NCBI GenBank assembly: GCA_051880475.1
Contig: JBJEOA010000049.1
Location: 42,541-106,540 of the forward strand
DNA from: JAUUSJ01 sp051880475
GTDB taxonomy: Bacteria > Bacillota > Clostridia > Lachnospirales > Lachnospiraceae
Length of the DNA stretch: 64,000 nucleotides
Direction: 5' to 3'
How positions within the stretch are numbered: position 1 is the stretch's first letter; every line of letters begins with the position of its first letter. Below, in pieces: positions 1-7,658 of this stretch. The position numbers were made by a program, and so were the translations under genes. The notes under the pieces were generated by a model, which worked only from the letters and a program-made list of their open reading frames with translations, was not told the origin of the DNA and did not search any database.

Positions 1-561
1 GAATTTGTAAAAGCGAGAAAAGGGGATAAAATTGATTTTCAGTTTCAAAATGATGCCACTGTGAATTTAGTAAGAGATTTAAAAGATGAAAAGTATGGAA
101 TTATTATTTGTTCTAAGGTGGAGGGAGAAAAGGAGATAGATTTTTATCCAGTAGCAAAAGAAAAGTTAATAGCAATTGTTCCACTTGACCATCCGCTTGC
201 GGAGAAAGAAACTGTGACTTTAGCGGAGTTGGGAAATTACCCGCAAATTGGATTTCCACCGGCTAGCGGTCTTCACTATGTGATTCGAGAACTTTTTGAG
301 AAAGAGAGAATAGACCGTGAGATTGTATTTGAAGTAGAAGAAGACAGTGCGTTGGCTGGTATGGTATCGGAGGGATTTGGGATTGGAATTGTGCCAGACG
401 TTCCAGCAGTACATAATTTGCCGTTAAAGTATTTGTCAATTGAGGGGTTAGACTATCAGAGGTATATTTATATGGGTGTCTTAAAAAATCAGTACCGTAA
501 CTCGCTGACGGAGGAATTTATACAGTTTGTTAAAGATAACTATGTGATTGTGGAAGAATAG
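1..561 (+). CDS. LysR-family regulator, C-terminal part (cut by window start)
   Basis: The reading frame is open from base 1 to the stop at 559-561, so only the C-terminal effector-binding domain is present; the DNA-binding helix-turn-helix lies outside the window. The residues resemble the substrate-binding domain of LysR transcriptional regulators: a 'VPLDHPLAEKETVTLAELG' stretch, 'EEDSALAGMVSEGFGIGIVPD' (split here as EEDSALAG and GFGIGIVPD) and a final helix. It is clearly paralogous to the complete LysR protein encoded convergently at 855-1763. A long fold-back element begins about 25 bases after the stop. Effector unknown. Confidence 0.85.
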   Translation, partial: EFVKARKGDKIDFQFQNDATVNLVRDLKDEKYGIIICSKVEGEKEIDFYPVAKEKLIAIVPLDHPLAEKETVTLAELGNYPQIGFPPASGLHYVIRELFEKERIDREIVFEVEEDSALAGMVSEGFGIGIVPDVPAVHNLPLKYLSIEGLDYQRYIYMGVLKNQYRNSLTEEFIQFVKDNYVIVEE

Positions 562-585
562 GTATAGGTTTTGAAATAGTGAAAA

Positions 586-798
586 TAGACGCCGAGAGAG
601 CAAGCAGGTATATGCTCCGAAAACACGTTCGTTCCCACGATTTTTCGACATACGCTGATTTATGCTGCTCCCGTGAAACTCGCTTTGCTCAAACAGTCAC
701 TCCCGCAGCAAAGCTAAGTATATCGAAAAATCGCTCCACTCTCTATTGTTTGTGGAGCATATACCTGCTTGCTCTCTCGGCTGTGTATTGGCGTTTTT
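586..798 (+). repeat. Fold-back element, copy A
   Basis: Perfect 28-bp inverted arms at 591-618 and 754-781 enclose a partly self-complementary core, so the whole segment can form one long hairpin. The core shares blocks with copies B (39 kb) and C (40.5 kb): CGTTCCCACGATTTTT at 630-645 and GAAAAATCGCTCCACT at 725-740. The arm sequence is unique to this copy. The 5' edge has AATAGACGCC and the 3' edge GGCTGT then GGCGTTTTT, which ends like a rho-independent terminator. It lies between the convergent LysR genes. An open frame inside it (579-803) is a by-product. Confidence 0.85.
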
Positions 799-854
799 CT
801 TAAATATCATCTCCTAAAAATATTATACTTTATCTTTATCACAAAGAATATCTT

Positions 855-1763
855 TTAGCTCGTCTTATAGTCAAATTCCTTTGCCGTATAATCAATAACA
901 AATTTCTTAAATGCCTCAATAACAGGAGGTTGATATACTCCTTTTAGTGTAGCCATATAAAAATTGCGGTGCCAGCTTGGAGAGACAAGCGGCAATTTTT
1001 TTATATTTAATGTATCAAGGAGTGGCATATCTGGCACAATTGCAATTCCAAATTCATTAGCTACTAGTCCGGCAGCCACTTGGTCTTCTTCAATCTCATA
1101 AGAAATATCGGGATAGGCATTAATAGATGCAAAAAGGCTATCGATAATATGGCGAAGACCGCTTTTTTTCTTAAAAATAATTTGTTTGTATTCCAATGTA
1201 TCCTCAAGATTTACCTCCGTTTTCTTTGCGAGAGGATGTGTAGGAGGAACAATTACGACTAAATCTTGTTTTGCGATTGGAATGAATTCAATAGATGGCT
1301 CATTTTCGATTTTGGAACAAAAGCCGATATCATATTTTCTTTCCTTTAATCCTTCTAAAATATCTGTTGTAAGTCCGCGGTCACAAAAAAGATTAAATTC
1401 AATTCGTTTACCCTCATTGATATCTAAAAACTTTCGTATAATTTTTGGAACAAAATCAGCTCCTAGTGTGCGAAGAAAGGCTAGGTCAATACCGCCTTCT
1501 CCCTTACCTGCTAATTTCATATCCTTTACAGAGGCGTCTAATTGCTTTAAGACAGCCTCGACATCTTCTAAAAAAGCACGTCCATATTTCGTTAAAACAA
1601 CATTTCGTCCCATTTTTTCAAAAAGTTGAATTCCAAGTTCATCTTCTAAAGAAGAGATAGCATAGCTTAGGCTTGGTTGAGTGATTGCGAGTTTATCCGC
1701 TGCCTTCGTGTAATGCTCTAGGTGGGCCAATGTCTCGAAGTATCGTAAATGATATAAATTCAT
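855..1763 (-). CDS. LysR-family transcriptional regulator
   Basis: A complete 302-residue protein, the usual length for LysR regulators. Residues 1-60 form the winged helix-turn-helix ('MNLYHLRYFETLAHLEHYT', 'AADKLAITQPSLSYAISSLE'); residues 90-290 form the periplasmic-binding-protein-like effector domain. The start is an ATG preceded by AAAGGAGAG. It is transcribed divergently from the shikimate/quinate-type operon starting at 2111, the classic arrangement for a LysR activator of its neighbour, so the inferred effector is a shikimate-pathway cyclitol acid or a breakdown product. This is inference from context; the sequence does not reveal the ligand. Confidence 0.9.
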   Translation of the reverse strand: MNLYHLRYFETLAHLEHYTKAADKLAITQPSLSYAISSLEDELGIQLFEKMGRNVVLTKYGRAFLEDVEAVLKQLDASVKDMKLAGKGEGGIDLAFLRTLGADFVPKIIRKFLDINEGKRIEFNLFCDRGLTTDILEGLKERKYDIGFCSKIENEPSIEFIPIAKQDLVVIVPPTHPLAKKTEVNLEDTLEYKQIIFKKKSGLRHIIDSLFASINAYPDISYEIEEDQVAAGLVANEFGIAIVPDMPLLDTLNIKKLPLVSPSWHRNFYMATLKGVYQPPVIEAFKKFVIDYTAKEFDYKTS

Positions 1764-2110
1764 AATAACTCTCCTTTTCTTAAATTTAAATAAATATAGG
1801 TATTTTTTAACGGAGATGAAAGTCCGATTGTATATACTGTTTCTATAGTTGCTCGCTGAATGGGATCTTCATTGTTAAAAGTTTGTCCAAGAACGAAGAT
1901 AGATAAGAACTGTTCTTAATACCTATTATAACAGATATAATGCTATAAAACTGATTGAAAAATTCTATAAATAAAACTGAAATTACTAATTTGTTTTATA
2001 TTTAACAATATTATATAATAAAATCATCCAAAAACGAAGGTGAGTAAAAGATATTACTTGATAATTTTAGACAATGATGTAACAAAGAAAGAATTTAGGA
2101 GGATGAAATA
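1764..2110. other. Divergent LysR/catabolic-operon control region
   Basis: No gene is seen. The stretch carries the predicted operon promoter (1991-2019), a 13-base direct repeat TCCAARAACGAAG at 1886-1898 and 2027-2039, and two inverted copies of AATACCTAT-type sequence: ATAGGTATT near 1796 and AATACCTAT near 1919. Such paired sites are what a LysR regulator would use, but no binding site can be proven from one sequence. Confidence 0.5.
1991..2019 (+). promoter_or_regulatory. Promoter of the 2111-7060 catabolic genes
   Basis: TTGTTT at 1991-1996, 17-base spacer, TATAAT at 2014-2019. The -10 is perfect and the -35 is weak (TTGTTT against TTGACA), as expected for an activator-dependent promoter. 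About 90 bases precede the first start codon. Confidence 0.6.
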
Positions 2111-2950
2111 ATGTCAAAAAAATACCCTATTACAATTAGTTCATGGACACTTGGAGATCAGTGCAAATTTGAGGACCGTGTTATTGCAGCAAAAGAAGCA
2201 GGATACGACGGAATTGGACTTCGCGCAGAAACTTATGTAGACGCTTTAAATGAAGGATTATTCGATGAAGACATTTTGGCAATCCTAGACAAGCATGAGA
2301 TGAAGGTAACAGAGGTAGAATATATCGTACAGTGGGCGGATGATAATCGTTCTTATGAGCAAAAATATAAAGAGCAGATGTGCTTCCATATGTGCGAATT
2401 ATTTAACGTAAAACAGATTAACTGTGGTCTTATGGAAAATTATTCTGTAGAGCATACAGCACAGAAATTAAGAGAGCTTTGCCATAGAGCTGGAAAATAT
2501 ATTATCGGTGTTGAGCCAATGCCATATAGCGGTATTCCAAATATGAAAAAAGGATGGGAAGTGGTAAAAGCAGCTGACTGTGAGAACGCACAGCTTATTT
2601 TAGATACATGGCATTGGGTAAGAGCAAATCAGCCAATCGACTTAGAAGTAATCAAAGATATCCCAGCAGATAAGATTGTATCTATTCAGATTAACGATGT
2701 TTGGGATCGTCCATACGCAAAGAGCATTTTAAGAGATGAGTCCATGCATGATCGTTTAGCACCAGGAACAGGTATTGGTTGTACAGCTGATTTCGTGAAA
2801 ATGGTAAGAGAAAAAGGAATTGAGCCAAATGCAATCGGTGTAGAAGTAATCAGTGATGCTATTTTGGCGACAGGATTAAAAGAAGCTGCAAAGCATACTT
2901 ATGATAGTACAAAGAAAGTATTAGAAGAAGCATGGCCAGAGGCACTCTAA
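2111..2950 (+). CDS. Sugar-phosphate isomerase/epimerase-type TIM barrel; possible 3-dehydroshikimate dehydratase
   Basis: A 279-residue member of the xylose-isomerase-like/AP-endonuclease-2 TIM-barrel superfamily. Candidate metal ligands sit in the usual strand ends: the Glu in 'GVEPMPY', the Asp in 'ILDTWHW' and the Glu in 'GVEVISDAI'. The superfamily includes IolE, hydroxypyruvate isomerase and AsbF/QuiC-type 3-dehydroshikimate dehydratases. The neighbours are shikimate dehydrogenase and 3-dehydroquinate dehydratase, so action on 3-dehydroshikimate (to protocatechuate) is the best inference, but an epimerase or keto-sugar isomerase role is possible. Start ATG follows TTAGGAGGATG. First gene of the operon. 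Confidence 0.75.
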   Translation: MSKKYPITISSWTLGDQCKFEDRVIAAKEAGYDGIGLRAETYVDALNEGLFDEDILAILDKHEMKVTEVEYIVQWADDNRSYEQKYKEQMCFHMCELFNVKQINCGLMENYSVEHTAQKLRELCHRAGKYIIGVEPMPYSGIPNMKKGWEVVKAADCENAQLILDTWHWVRANQPIDLEVIKDIPADKIVSIQINDVWDRPYAKSILRDESMHDRLAPGTGIGCTADFVKMVREKGIEPNAIGVEVISDAILATGLKEAAKHTYDSTKKVLEEAWPEAL

Positions 2951-2987
2951 GAAAGATAAAAAGATAAAGATAGAAGGGAGAAAGATC

Positions 2988-4913
2988 ATGAATTATAAAG
3001 CAATGTTTCAGCCAATTCAGATTGGACCTATGACAGTAAAAAATCGTTTTGTCGTTCCGCCAATGGGAAATAACTTTGCAAATCCAAATGGATGTATGAG
3101 CGAGCAGTCTGTTGCATACTATAGAGAACGTGCGAAAGGTCAGTTTGGCTTAATCACAATTGAGGCAACAGTTGTACATAAGGGTGCAAAGGGTGGCCCT
3201 AGAAAACCTTGCCTTTATGATGATTCTAGCATTGAGAGCTTTAAAAAAGTAATTGATGCTTGTCATGAAGAAGGTGCAAAAGTTTCTATTCAGTTACAAA
3301 ATGCAGGTCCAGAAGGAAATGCTAAAAATGCGGGAGCTCCAATTACAGCTGCGACAAGTATTCCATCTGTATTTGGAAGAGATATCCCTCATGAGCTTAC
3401 AACAGAAGAAGTATATAAATTAATCGAAGGATATGGAGATGCAGCAAAGAGAGCTATGAAAGCTGGCGTAGATGCGGTAGAAATTCATATGGCTCATGGA
3501 TATTTGGTAAGTACTTTCTTATCTCCTAGAACAAATAAGAGAGTAGATGAGTTTGGCGGATGTTTTGAAAACAGAATGCGTTTCCCTAGACTAATTATCG
3601 AAGATATTAAGAAAAAAACAGAGGGAAAAATTGCTGTTTTAGCTAGAATTAACAGTGATGATGAAATTTTAGGTGGACTTGATGTTCACGATAGTGCAAC
3701 AATCGCAGCTTATTTAGAGGATTGTGGACTTGATGCTCTTCACGTATCTAGAGCAGTTCATATTAAAGATGAGTATATGTGGGCTCCAACAACAATTCAT
3801 GCTGGTTTTTCCGCAGAGTTAGTAGAAGAAATTAAGCGTGCTGTTACAATTCCTGTTATTACAGTAGGACGTTATACAGAGCCACATTTTGCTGAGCTTA
3901 TGGTAAGAGAGGGAAGAGCAGATTTAGTAGCATTTGGTCGTCAAAGTTTAGCTGATCCACATATGCCATTAAAAGCACTAGAAAATAGACTTGAGGATAT
4001 GACACCATGTATCGCTTGTCTTCAGGGTTGTGTGGCAAATATGTACGCTGGAAATCCTATCTGCTGTCTGACAAACCCATGTCTTGGAAAAGAATCTACA
4101 CCGATTGAAAAGACAGAAAATCCTAAGAAAGTTATGGTAATTGGTGGCGGTGTCGGTGGACTTTGTGCAGCTTTCTTAGCACAAGAAAAGGGACATCAAG
4201 TTGACTTATATGAGGCAAAGGAGATTCTTGGCGGAAATATGAGACTTGCTGCTTATCCTCCTGGAAAAGGAGATATCACAAACATGGTTCGTAACTATAT
4301 CCATCGCTGTGAGAAAGCAGGCGTAAATATTCATATGAATACAGAAGTCGACTTAGACTTTATCAAAGCTGAGAAGCCAGATAGTGTTATCGTGGCTACA
4401 GGTTCTAAAACTTTAATTCTTCCAATCGAGGGAATTGAAAATGAGGCAATTATCCACGGTTCTGATTTATTGGAAGGAAAAAGAGGTGCAGGAAAGAAGG
4501 TTCTTGTTGTCGGCGGTGGAATGGTTGGATGTGAGACAGCTGCATTCCTTGGAGAGCAGGAGCATGATGTGACCGTTATCGAGTTTAGAGATACAGTTGG
4601 AGCAGATGTTATCCATGAGCATAGAGTTTATTTAATGAAAGATTTCAAAGAGTATGGAATCAAAGAAATCACGGGAGCAAAAGTTTGTAAGTTCTTTGAG
4701 GACGGAGTAGAGTACGAGACGGCAGACGGCGTTCATCATGAGACAAGGGGATATGATTCTGTTATTCTTTCTATGGGATATCGAAACTATGATCCAATGA
4801 GTGAACAAATCAAAGAAATCATTCCTGAGACTTATGTAATCGGTGATGCAATCCGTGCAAGAAGAGCACTTGATGCAACAAAAGAGGCATTCGATATAGT
4901 AGCTCAGTTATAA
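2988..4913 (+). CDS. Old Yellow Enzyme-type FMN/FAD/4Fe-4S oxidoreductase (enoate/dienoyl-CoA reductase family)
   Basis: At 641 residues it has the full three-part layout of 2,4-dienoyl-CoA reductase, BaiCD/BaiH and related enoate reductases: an N-terminal FMN TIM barrel (about 1-370), a Cys cluster 'CIACLQGCVANMYAG' followed by further Cys for a 4Fe-4S centre (about 340-365), then FAD ('GGGVGGLCAA') and NAD(P) ('GGGMVGCETA') dinucleotide folds. The family reduces C=C bonds conjugated to a carbonyl or carboxyl. In this cluster a conjugated substrate is available (shikimate or 3-dehydroshikimate), so ring reduction is an attractive but unproven role. The start follows AGAAGGGAGAAAG. Confidence 0.85.
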   Translation: MNYKAMFQPIQIGPMTVKNRFVVPPMGNNFANPNGCMSEQSVAYYRERAKGQFGLITIEATVVHKGAKGGPRKPCLYDDSSIESFKKVIDACHEEGAKVSIQLQNAGPEGNAKNAGAPITAATSIPSVFGRDIPHELTTEEVYKLIEGYGDAAKRAMKAGVDAVEIHMAHGYLVSTFLSPRTNKRVDEFGGCFENRMRFPRLIIEDIKKKTEGKIAVLARINSDDEILGGLDVHDSATIAAYLEDCGLDALHVSRAVHIKDEYMWAPTTIHAGFSAELVEEIKRAVTIPVITVGRYTEPHFAELMVREGRADLVAFGRQSLADPHMPLKALENRLEDMTPCIACLQGCVANMYAGNPICCLTNPCLGKESTPIEKTENPKKVMVIGGGVGGLCAAFLAQEKGHQVDLYEAKEILGGNMRLAAYPPGKGDITNMVRNYIHRCEKAGVNIHMNTEVDLDFIKAEKPDSVIVATGSKTLILPIEGIENEAIIHGSDLLEGKRGAGKKVLVVGGGMVGCETAAFLGEQEHDVTVIEFRDTVGADVIHEHRVYLMKDFKEYGIKEITGAKVCKFFEDGVEYETADGVHHETRGYDSVILSMGYRNYDPMSEQIKEIIPETYVIGDAIRARRALDATKEAFDIVAQL

Positions 4914-4932
4914 AAATTTTTATAAATATATT

Positions 4933-4994
4933 TTACAAAAGACAAATTAAAAATACTTACAAAAGATAAATTAAAAAGATTTATAAAAGGTAAG
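4933..4994 (+). repeat. 24-bp tandem repeat, 2.5 copies
   Basis: Units at 4933-4956 and 4957-4980, both TTACAAAAGAYAAATTAAAA followed by AKAY-like bases, and a partial third unit at 4981-4994. The repeat lies in the 134-base gap between the flavoprotein and the shikimate dehydrogenase gene. Function unknown; it could set spacing or mRNA stability between the two genes. Confidence 0.75.
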
Positions 4995-5047
4995 ATAGAT
5001 GATATGAATCTGAAATCTTAGGCAAAAAAAGGAAAGGGAGAAAAACA

Positions 5048-5926
5048 ATGGAACAGAGAATTAAAGGAACAACTGGTTTAATGGCATTGATTGGAAGTCC
5101 TGTAGGACATTCAGGTTCTCCAGCTATGTACAATTTTAGCTTCCAGTATAATAATCAAGACTATGCTTATATGGCATTTGATATTAAGGAAGACCAAGTA
5201 CCAGCAGCATTAGATGCAATGCGTCTTTTCAAGATGAGAGGATGTAATGTAACAATGCCTTGTAAAAACGAAGTGGCAAAGCATATGGACGAGTTATCTC
5301 CTGCAGCTAGAATCATCGGTGCGGTTAATACAATCGTAAATGAAAATGGAAAATTAGTAGGACATATCACAGATGGTATTGGATTCGTTCGTAATTTAAA
5401 AGAAAATGGAGTGGAAGTAGAAGGAAAGAAAATCGTTGTATTAGGTGCTGGCGGAGCTGCCACTGCAATTCAGGTACAGTGTGCTCTAGATGGAGCAAGA
5501 GCTATCTCTATCTTCAATCAGGATGACCCATTTTTAGCAAGAGCAAAATCTACTGCTGAAAAATTGGCAAAAGAGACACCAAACTGTGAAGTAAAAGTAT
5601 TTTGTTTAGATGAAGAAGATACATTAAAGGCTGAGATTGCTGAGGCTGATATTTTAGTAAACGCAACTTTAGCAGGAATGAAGCCACATGATGACCTTAC
5701 TTTGATTAAAGATACTTCAGTGTTCAGACCAGAATTAGTAGTGGCAGATGCTGTTTATAACCCACCTGAGACAAAAATGCTCTTAGAGGCGAAGGCAGCT
5801 GGATGTAAGACAATCGGTGGAAAAGGAATGCTTTTATGGCAGGGAGCTGCGGCTTATAAACTTTACACAGGTGTTGAAATGCCAACAGATGAGTACCAGA
5901 AATTCCAAGAAGAGCAAGCAAAATAA
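5048..5926 (+). CDS. Shikimate/quinate dehydrogenase (AroE/YdiB family)
   Basis: A 292-residue NAD(P)-dependent shikimate 5-dehydrogenase family protein. N-terminal substrate domain: 'IGSPVGHSGSPAMYN' (family IGxPVxHSxSPxMHN) and 'NVTMPCKNEVAKHMDELS' containing the catalytic Lys. Rossmann domain: 'VVLGAGGAATAIQ'. It interconverts shikimate with 3-dehydroshikimate, and quinate with 3-dehydroquinate in the catabolic subgroup. Placement beside a TRAP transporter, LysR regulator and type I dehydratase points to a catabolic paralogue, not the biosynthetic AroE. Good ribosome site AAAGGGAG. Its stop codon lies within a 29-bp tandem duplication. Confidence 0.88.
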   Translation: MEQRIKGTTGLMALIGSPVGHSGSPAMYNFSFQYNNQDYAYMAFDIKEDQVPAALDAMRLFKMRGCNVTMPCKNEVAKHMDELSPAARIIGAVNTIVNENGKLVGHITDGIGFVRNLKENGVEVEGKKIVVLGAGGAATAIQVQCALDGARAISIFNQDDPFLARAKSTAEKLAKETPNCEVKVFCLDEEDTLKAEIAEADILVNATLAGMKPHDDLTLIKDTSVFRPELVVADAVYNPPETKMLLEAKAAGCKTIGGKGMLLWQGAAAYKLYTGVEMPTDEYQKFQEEQAK

Positions 5927-5971
5927 GTAATCGTATATCTTTGCAAGCGAAATAAATGATAGCATATCTTT
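5914..5971 (+). repeat. 29-bp tandem duplication across a stop codon
   Basis: Copy 1 at 5914-5942 and copy 2 at 5943-5971 match at most positions (core GCAAGCRAAATAA and ATATCTTT). Copy 1 contains the last codons and the stop of the shikimate dehydrogenase gene, so copy 2 is a non-coding echo of the gene end. A third partial match (CGAAATAG) follows at about 5977. Confidence 0.75.
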
Positions 5972-6043
5972 AATCACGAAATAGTTTTTATTTATCAAAC
6001 AGATATATCTGCTTTTGTAGGTAGACATCAATGAAAGATTGCG

Positions 6044-6077
6044 GGGATTCTAAATAGCGATATGAATTTAGAATCCC
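6044..6077. terminator. Stem-loop after the shikimate dehydrogenase gene
   Basis: A perfect 12-bp stem (GGGATTCTAAAT at 6044-6055, ATTTAGAATCCC at 6066-6077) with a 10-base loop. The following TTCTCATTT is a weak U-tract, so termination may be partial. A separate promoter follows at 6223. Confidence 0.6.
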
Positions 6078-6222
6078 TTCTCATTTAAAAATGCTTGTGT
6101 TTTTTTTAACAAGAAGAGAGGGCATAGAAAAATAGTGAGGAGTAAATTGCAAAATAAATTTAAGAAATATATACCAATAGAAAAGACTTATGAGTTTGAG
6201 CAGTGAAATTACGGCGGTTCTA

Positions 6223-6251
6223 TTGGCAAGTTTCAGAAAAAGGGGTATAAT
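6223..6251 (+). promoter_or_regulatory. Promoter of aroD
   Basis: TTGGCA at 6223-6228, 17-base spacer, TATAAT at 6246-6251. It is near-consensus, 48 bases before the aroD-like start codon, so this gene and perhaps the TRAP genes have their own transcription start. Confidence 0.7.
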
Positions 6252-6298
6252 CATTTAAAGCGTTATAGTGAAAATTTTTATGAATAGGAGAAAGAAAT

Positions 6299-7060
6299 AT
6301 GAGTACAGTAAAAGTTAGAAATATCGTACTTGGCGATGGAATACCAAAAATTTGTGTTCCTATTGTTGCAGTAACAAAAGAAAGTATTCTCGAGGAAGCA
6401 AAAAGTTTTGCAAATATTCCTGTAGATCTCGTGGAGTGGAGAGTAGATTGGTTTGAAAATGTATTTGATTTAGAAAAAGTGAAAGATACTTTGGCAGCAC
6501 TCCGAGAAGTTCTTGGGGAAACCCCAATTTTATTTACGTTTCGAACAGCAAAAGAAGGTGGAGAGCGTGAAATATCCAAAGAAGATTATTTAAATTTAAA
6601 TAAAGAGATTGCTAAGACAAAGCTTGCGGATTTAGTCGACGTAGAAGTATTTACAGGGGATGATATCGTAAGAGATATTATTTCAACTGCCCATCAAAAT
6701 GATGTAAAAGTAGTGGCATCAAACCACGATTTTGATAAGACACCAGCGGAGGAGGATATTATTTATCGTCTTCGAAAGATGCAAGATTTAGGTGCTGATA
6801 TTCCTAAAATCGCAGTAATGCCAAAGACAAAACTTGATGTCTTAACACTTTTATCTGCTACAGAAAAAATGAGAAGTTTTTACGCAGATCGCCCTATTAT
6901 TACAATGTCAATGGCGGGAACAGGGGTAATCAGCCGAATCTGTGGAGAAGTATTTGGCTCTTGTTTAACATTTGGAGCAGCGAAGAAAGCCTCTGCACCA
7001 GGACAGATGGGTGTGGAAGATTTAAGCCAAGTGCTTTCCTTATTGCATAAGAGTTTATAA
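6299..7060 (+). CDS. aroD: 3-dehydroquinate dehydratase, type I
   Basis: A 253-residue class I (Schiff-base) 3-dehydroquinate dehydratase. It interconverts 3-dehydroquinate and 3-dehydroshikimate. Visible signatures: 'VDLVEWRVDWFE' (substrate Glu/Arg), the paired His-containing 'VVASNHDF', the Schiff-base Lys in 'IPKIAVMPKTKLDV' and 'ISRICGEVFGSCLTFG'. The ATG follows AGGAGAAAG. Class I enzymes serve both biosynthesis and quinate catabolism; with the adjacent transporter and regulator, a catabolic role is more likely here. Own promoter at 6223. Confidence 0.93.
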   Translation: MSTVKVRNIVLGDGIPKICVPIVAVTKESILEEAKSFANIPVDLVEWRVDWFENVFDLEKVKDTLAALREVLGETPILFTFRTAKEGGEREISKEDYLNLNKEIAKTKLADLVDVEVFTGDDIVRDIISTAHQNDVKVVASNHDFDKTPAEEDIIYRLRKMQDLGADIPKIAVMPKTKLDVLTLLSATEKMRSFYADRPIITMSMAGTGVISRICGEVFGSCLTFGAAKKASAPGQMGVEDLSQVLSLLHKSL

Positions 7061-7068
7061 ATGAAGTG

Positions 7069-7103
7069 GCCAAGATAAAATAGGAAACTTATTTTATCTT
7101 GGC
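7069..7103. terminator. Intercistronic stem-loop between aroD and dctQ
   Basis: A perfect 13-bp stem (GCCAAGATAAAAT at 7069-7081, ATTTTATCTTGGC at 7091-7103) with a 9-base loop. There is no run of T after the stem on the + strand, so it may protect or process the mRNA instead of terminating it, setting different levels for enzyme and transporter genes. Confidence 0.55.
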
Positions 7104-7154
7104 ATTTGACAGAGGATTTTATAGTTAATAAATATGCGAGGGAGGATGAAATCT

Positions 7155-7658
7155 ATGAAGATTATAAAATGGCTGGATAATAATCTAGAAGAATTTTTGA
7201 TGGTTATCTTTTTACTGGCAATGACTATAATCATGGGTGTACAAGTGCTGTCAAGGTATGCATTTGGGGCATCTTTGTCTTGGTCAGAGGAGATTACGAG
7301 ATATCTTTTTATCTGGTCTGGATTCATCAGTGTCAGTTATTGTACTAAAAAATGTATTTCTATTAAAATTGAGCAATTTGTTGCGGCATTTCCAAAGAGA
7401 GGAAAGGCATTGTTCAAGATTATAAATCACACAATTGAGATTATATTTTTTATTTATTTAATTCCTTTTGCAATTTTATATTTGCGCTCTGCGATTGAGA
7501 GTGGACAGGTAAGTCCAGCTTGTGCAATACCAATGTATTATATTCAGGCGGCTCCACTTGTAAGTTTTATTTTAGTATCGATTCGTATTGTGCAAAGATG
7601 GATTGCAGAATTTAAAATATTGCTTGGAAAAGATAAAGAAGAGGAGGAGAGTAAATAA
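7155..7658 (+). CDS. dctQ: TRAP transporter small membrane subunit
   Basis: A 167-residue four-helix membrane protein of the DctQ family, the small integral subunit of tripartite ATP-independent periplasmic transporters. Helices lie near residues 15-35, 45-65, 85-110 and 125-145; the family hallmark 'LSWSEEITRYLFIW' is present. Three in-frame ATGs occur; the one at 7155 is best spaced from GAGGGAGG. The stop overlaps the dctM start (TAATG), indicating translational coupling. Likely substrate: a shikimate or quinate-type acid, from context. Confidence 0.9.
   Translation: MKIIKWLDNNLEEFLMVIFLLAMTIIMGVQVLSRYAFGASLSWSEEITRYLFIWSGFISVSYCTKKCISIKIEQFVAAFPKRGKALFKIINHTIEIIFFIYLIPFAILYLRSAIESGQVSPACAIPMYYIQAAPLVSFILVSIRIVQRWIAEFKILLGKDKEEEESK

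Noticed and set aside
579..803. Open frame of 74 codons between the two LysR genes
   Set aside because: It lies wholly inside fold-back element A, has no ribosome site, and its codons follow from the inverted repeat.
1186..1629. Plus-strand frame of 147 codons opposite the LysR gene
   Set aside because: Shadow of the complete LysR gene on the other strand, which has a proper RBS and family motifs.
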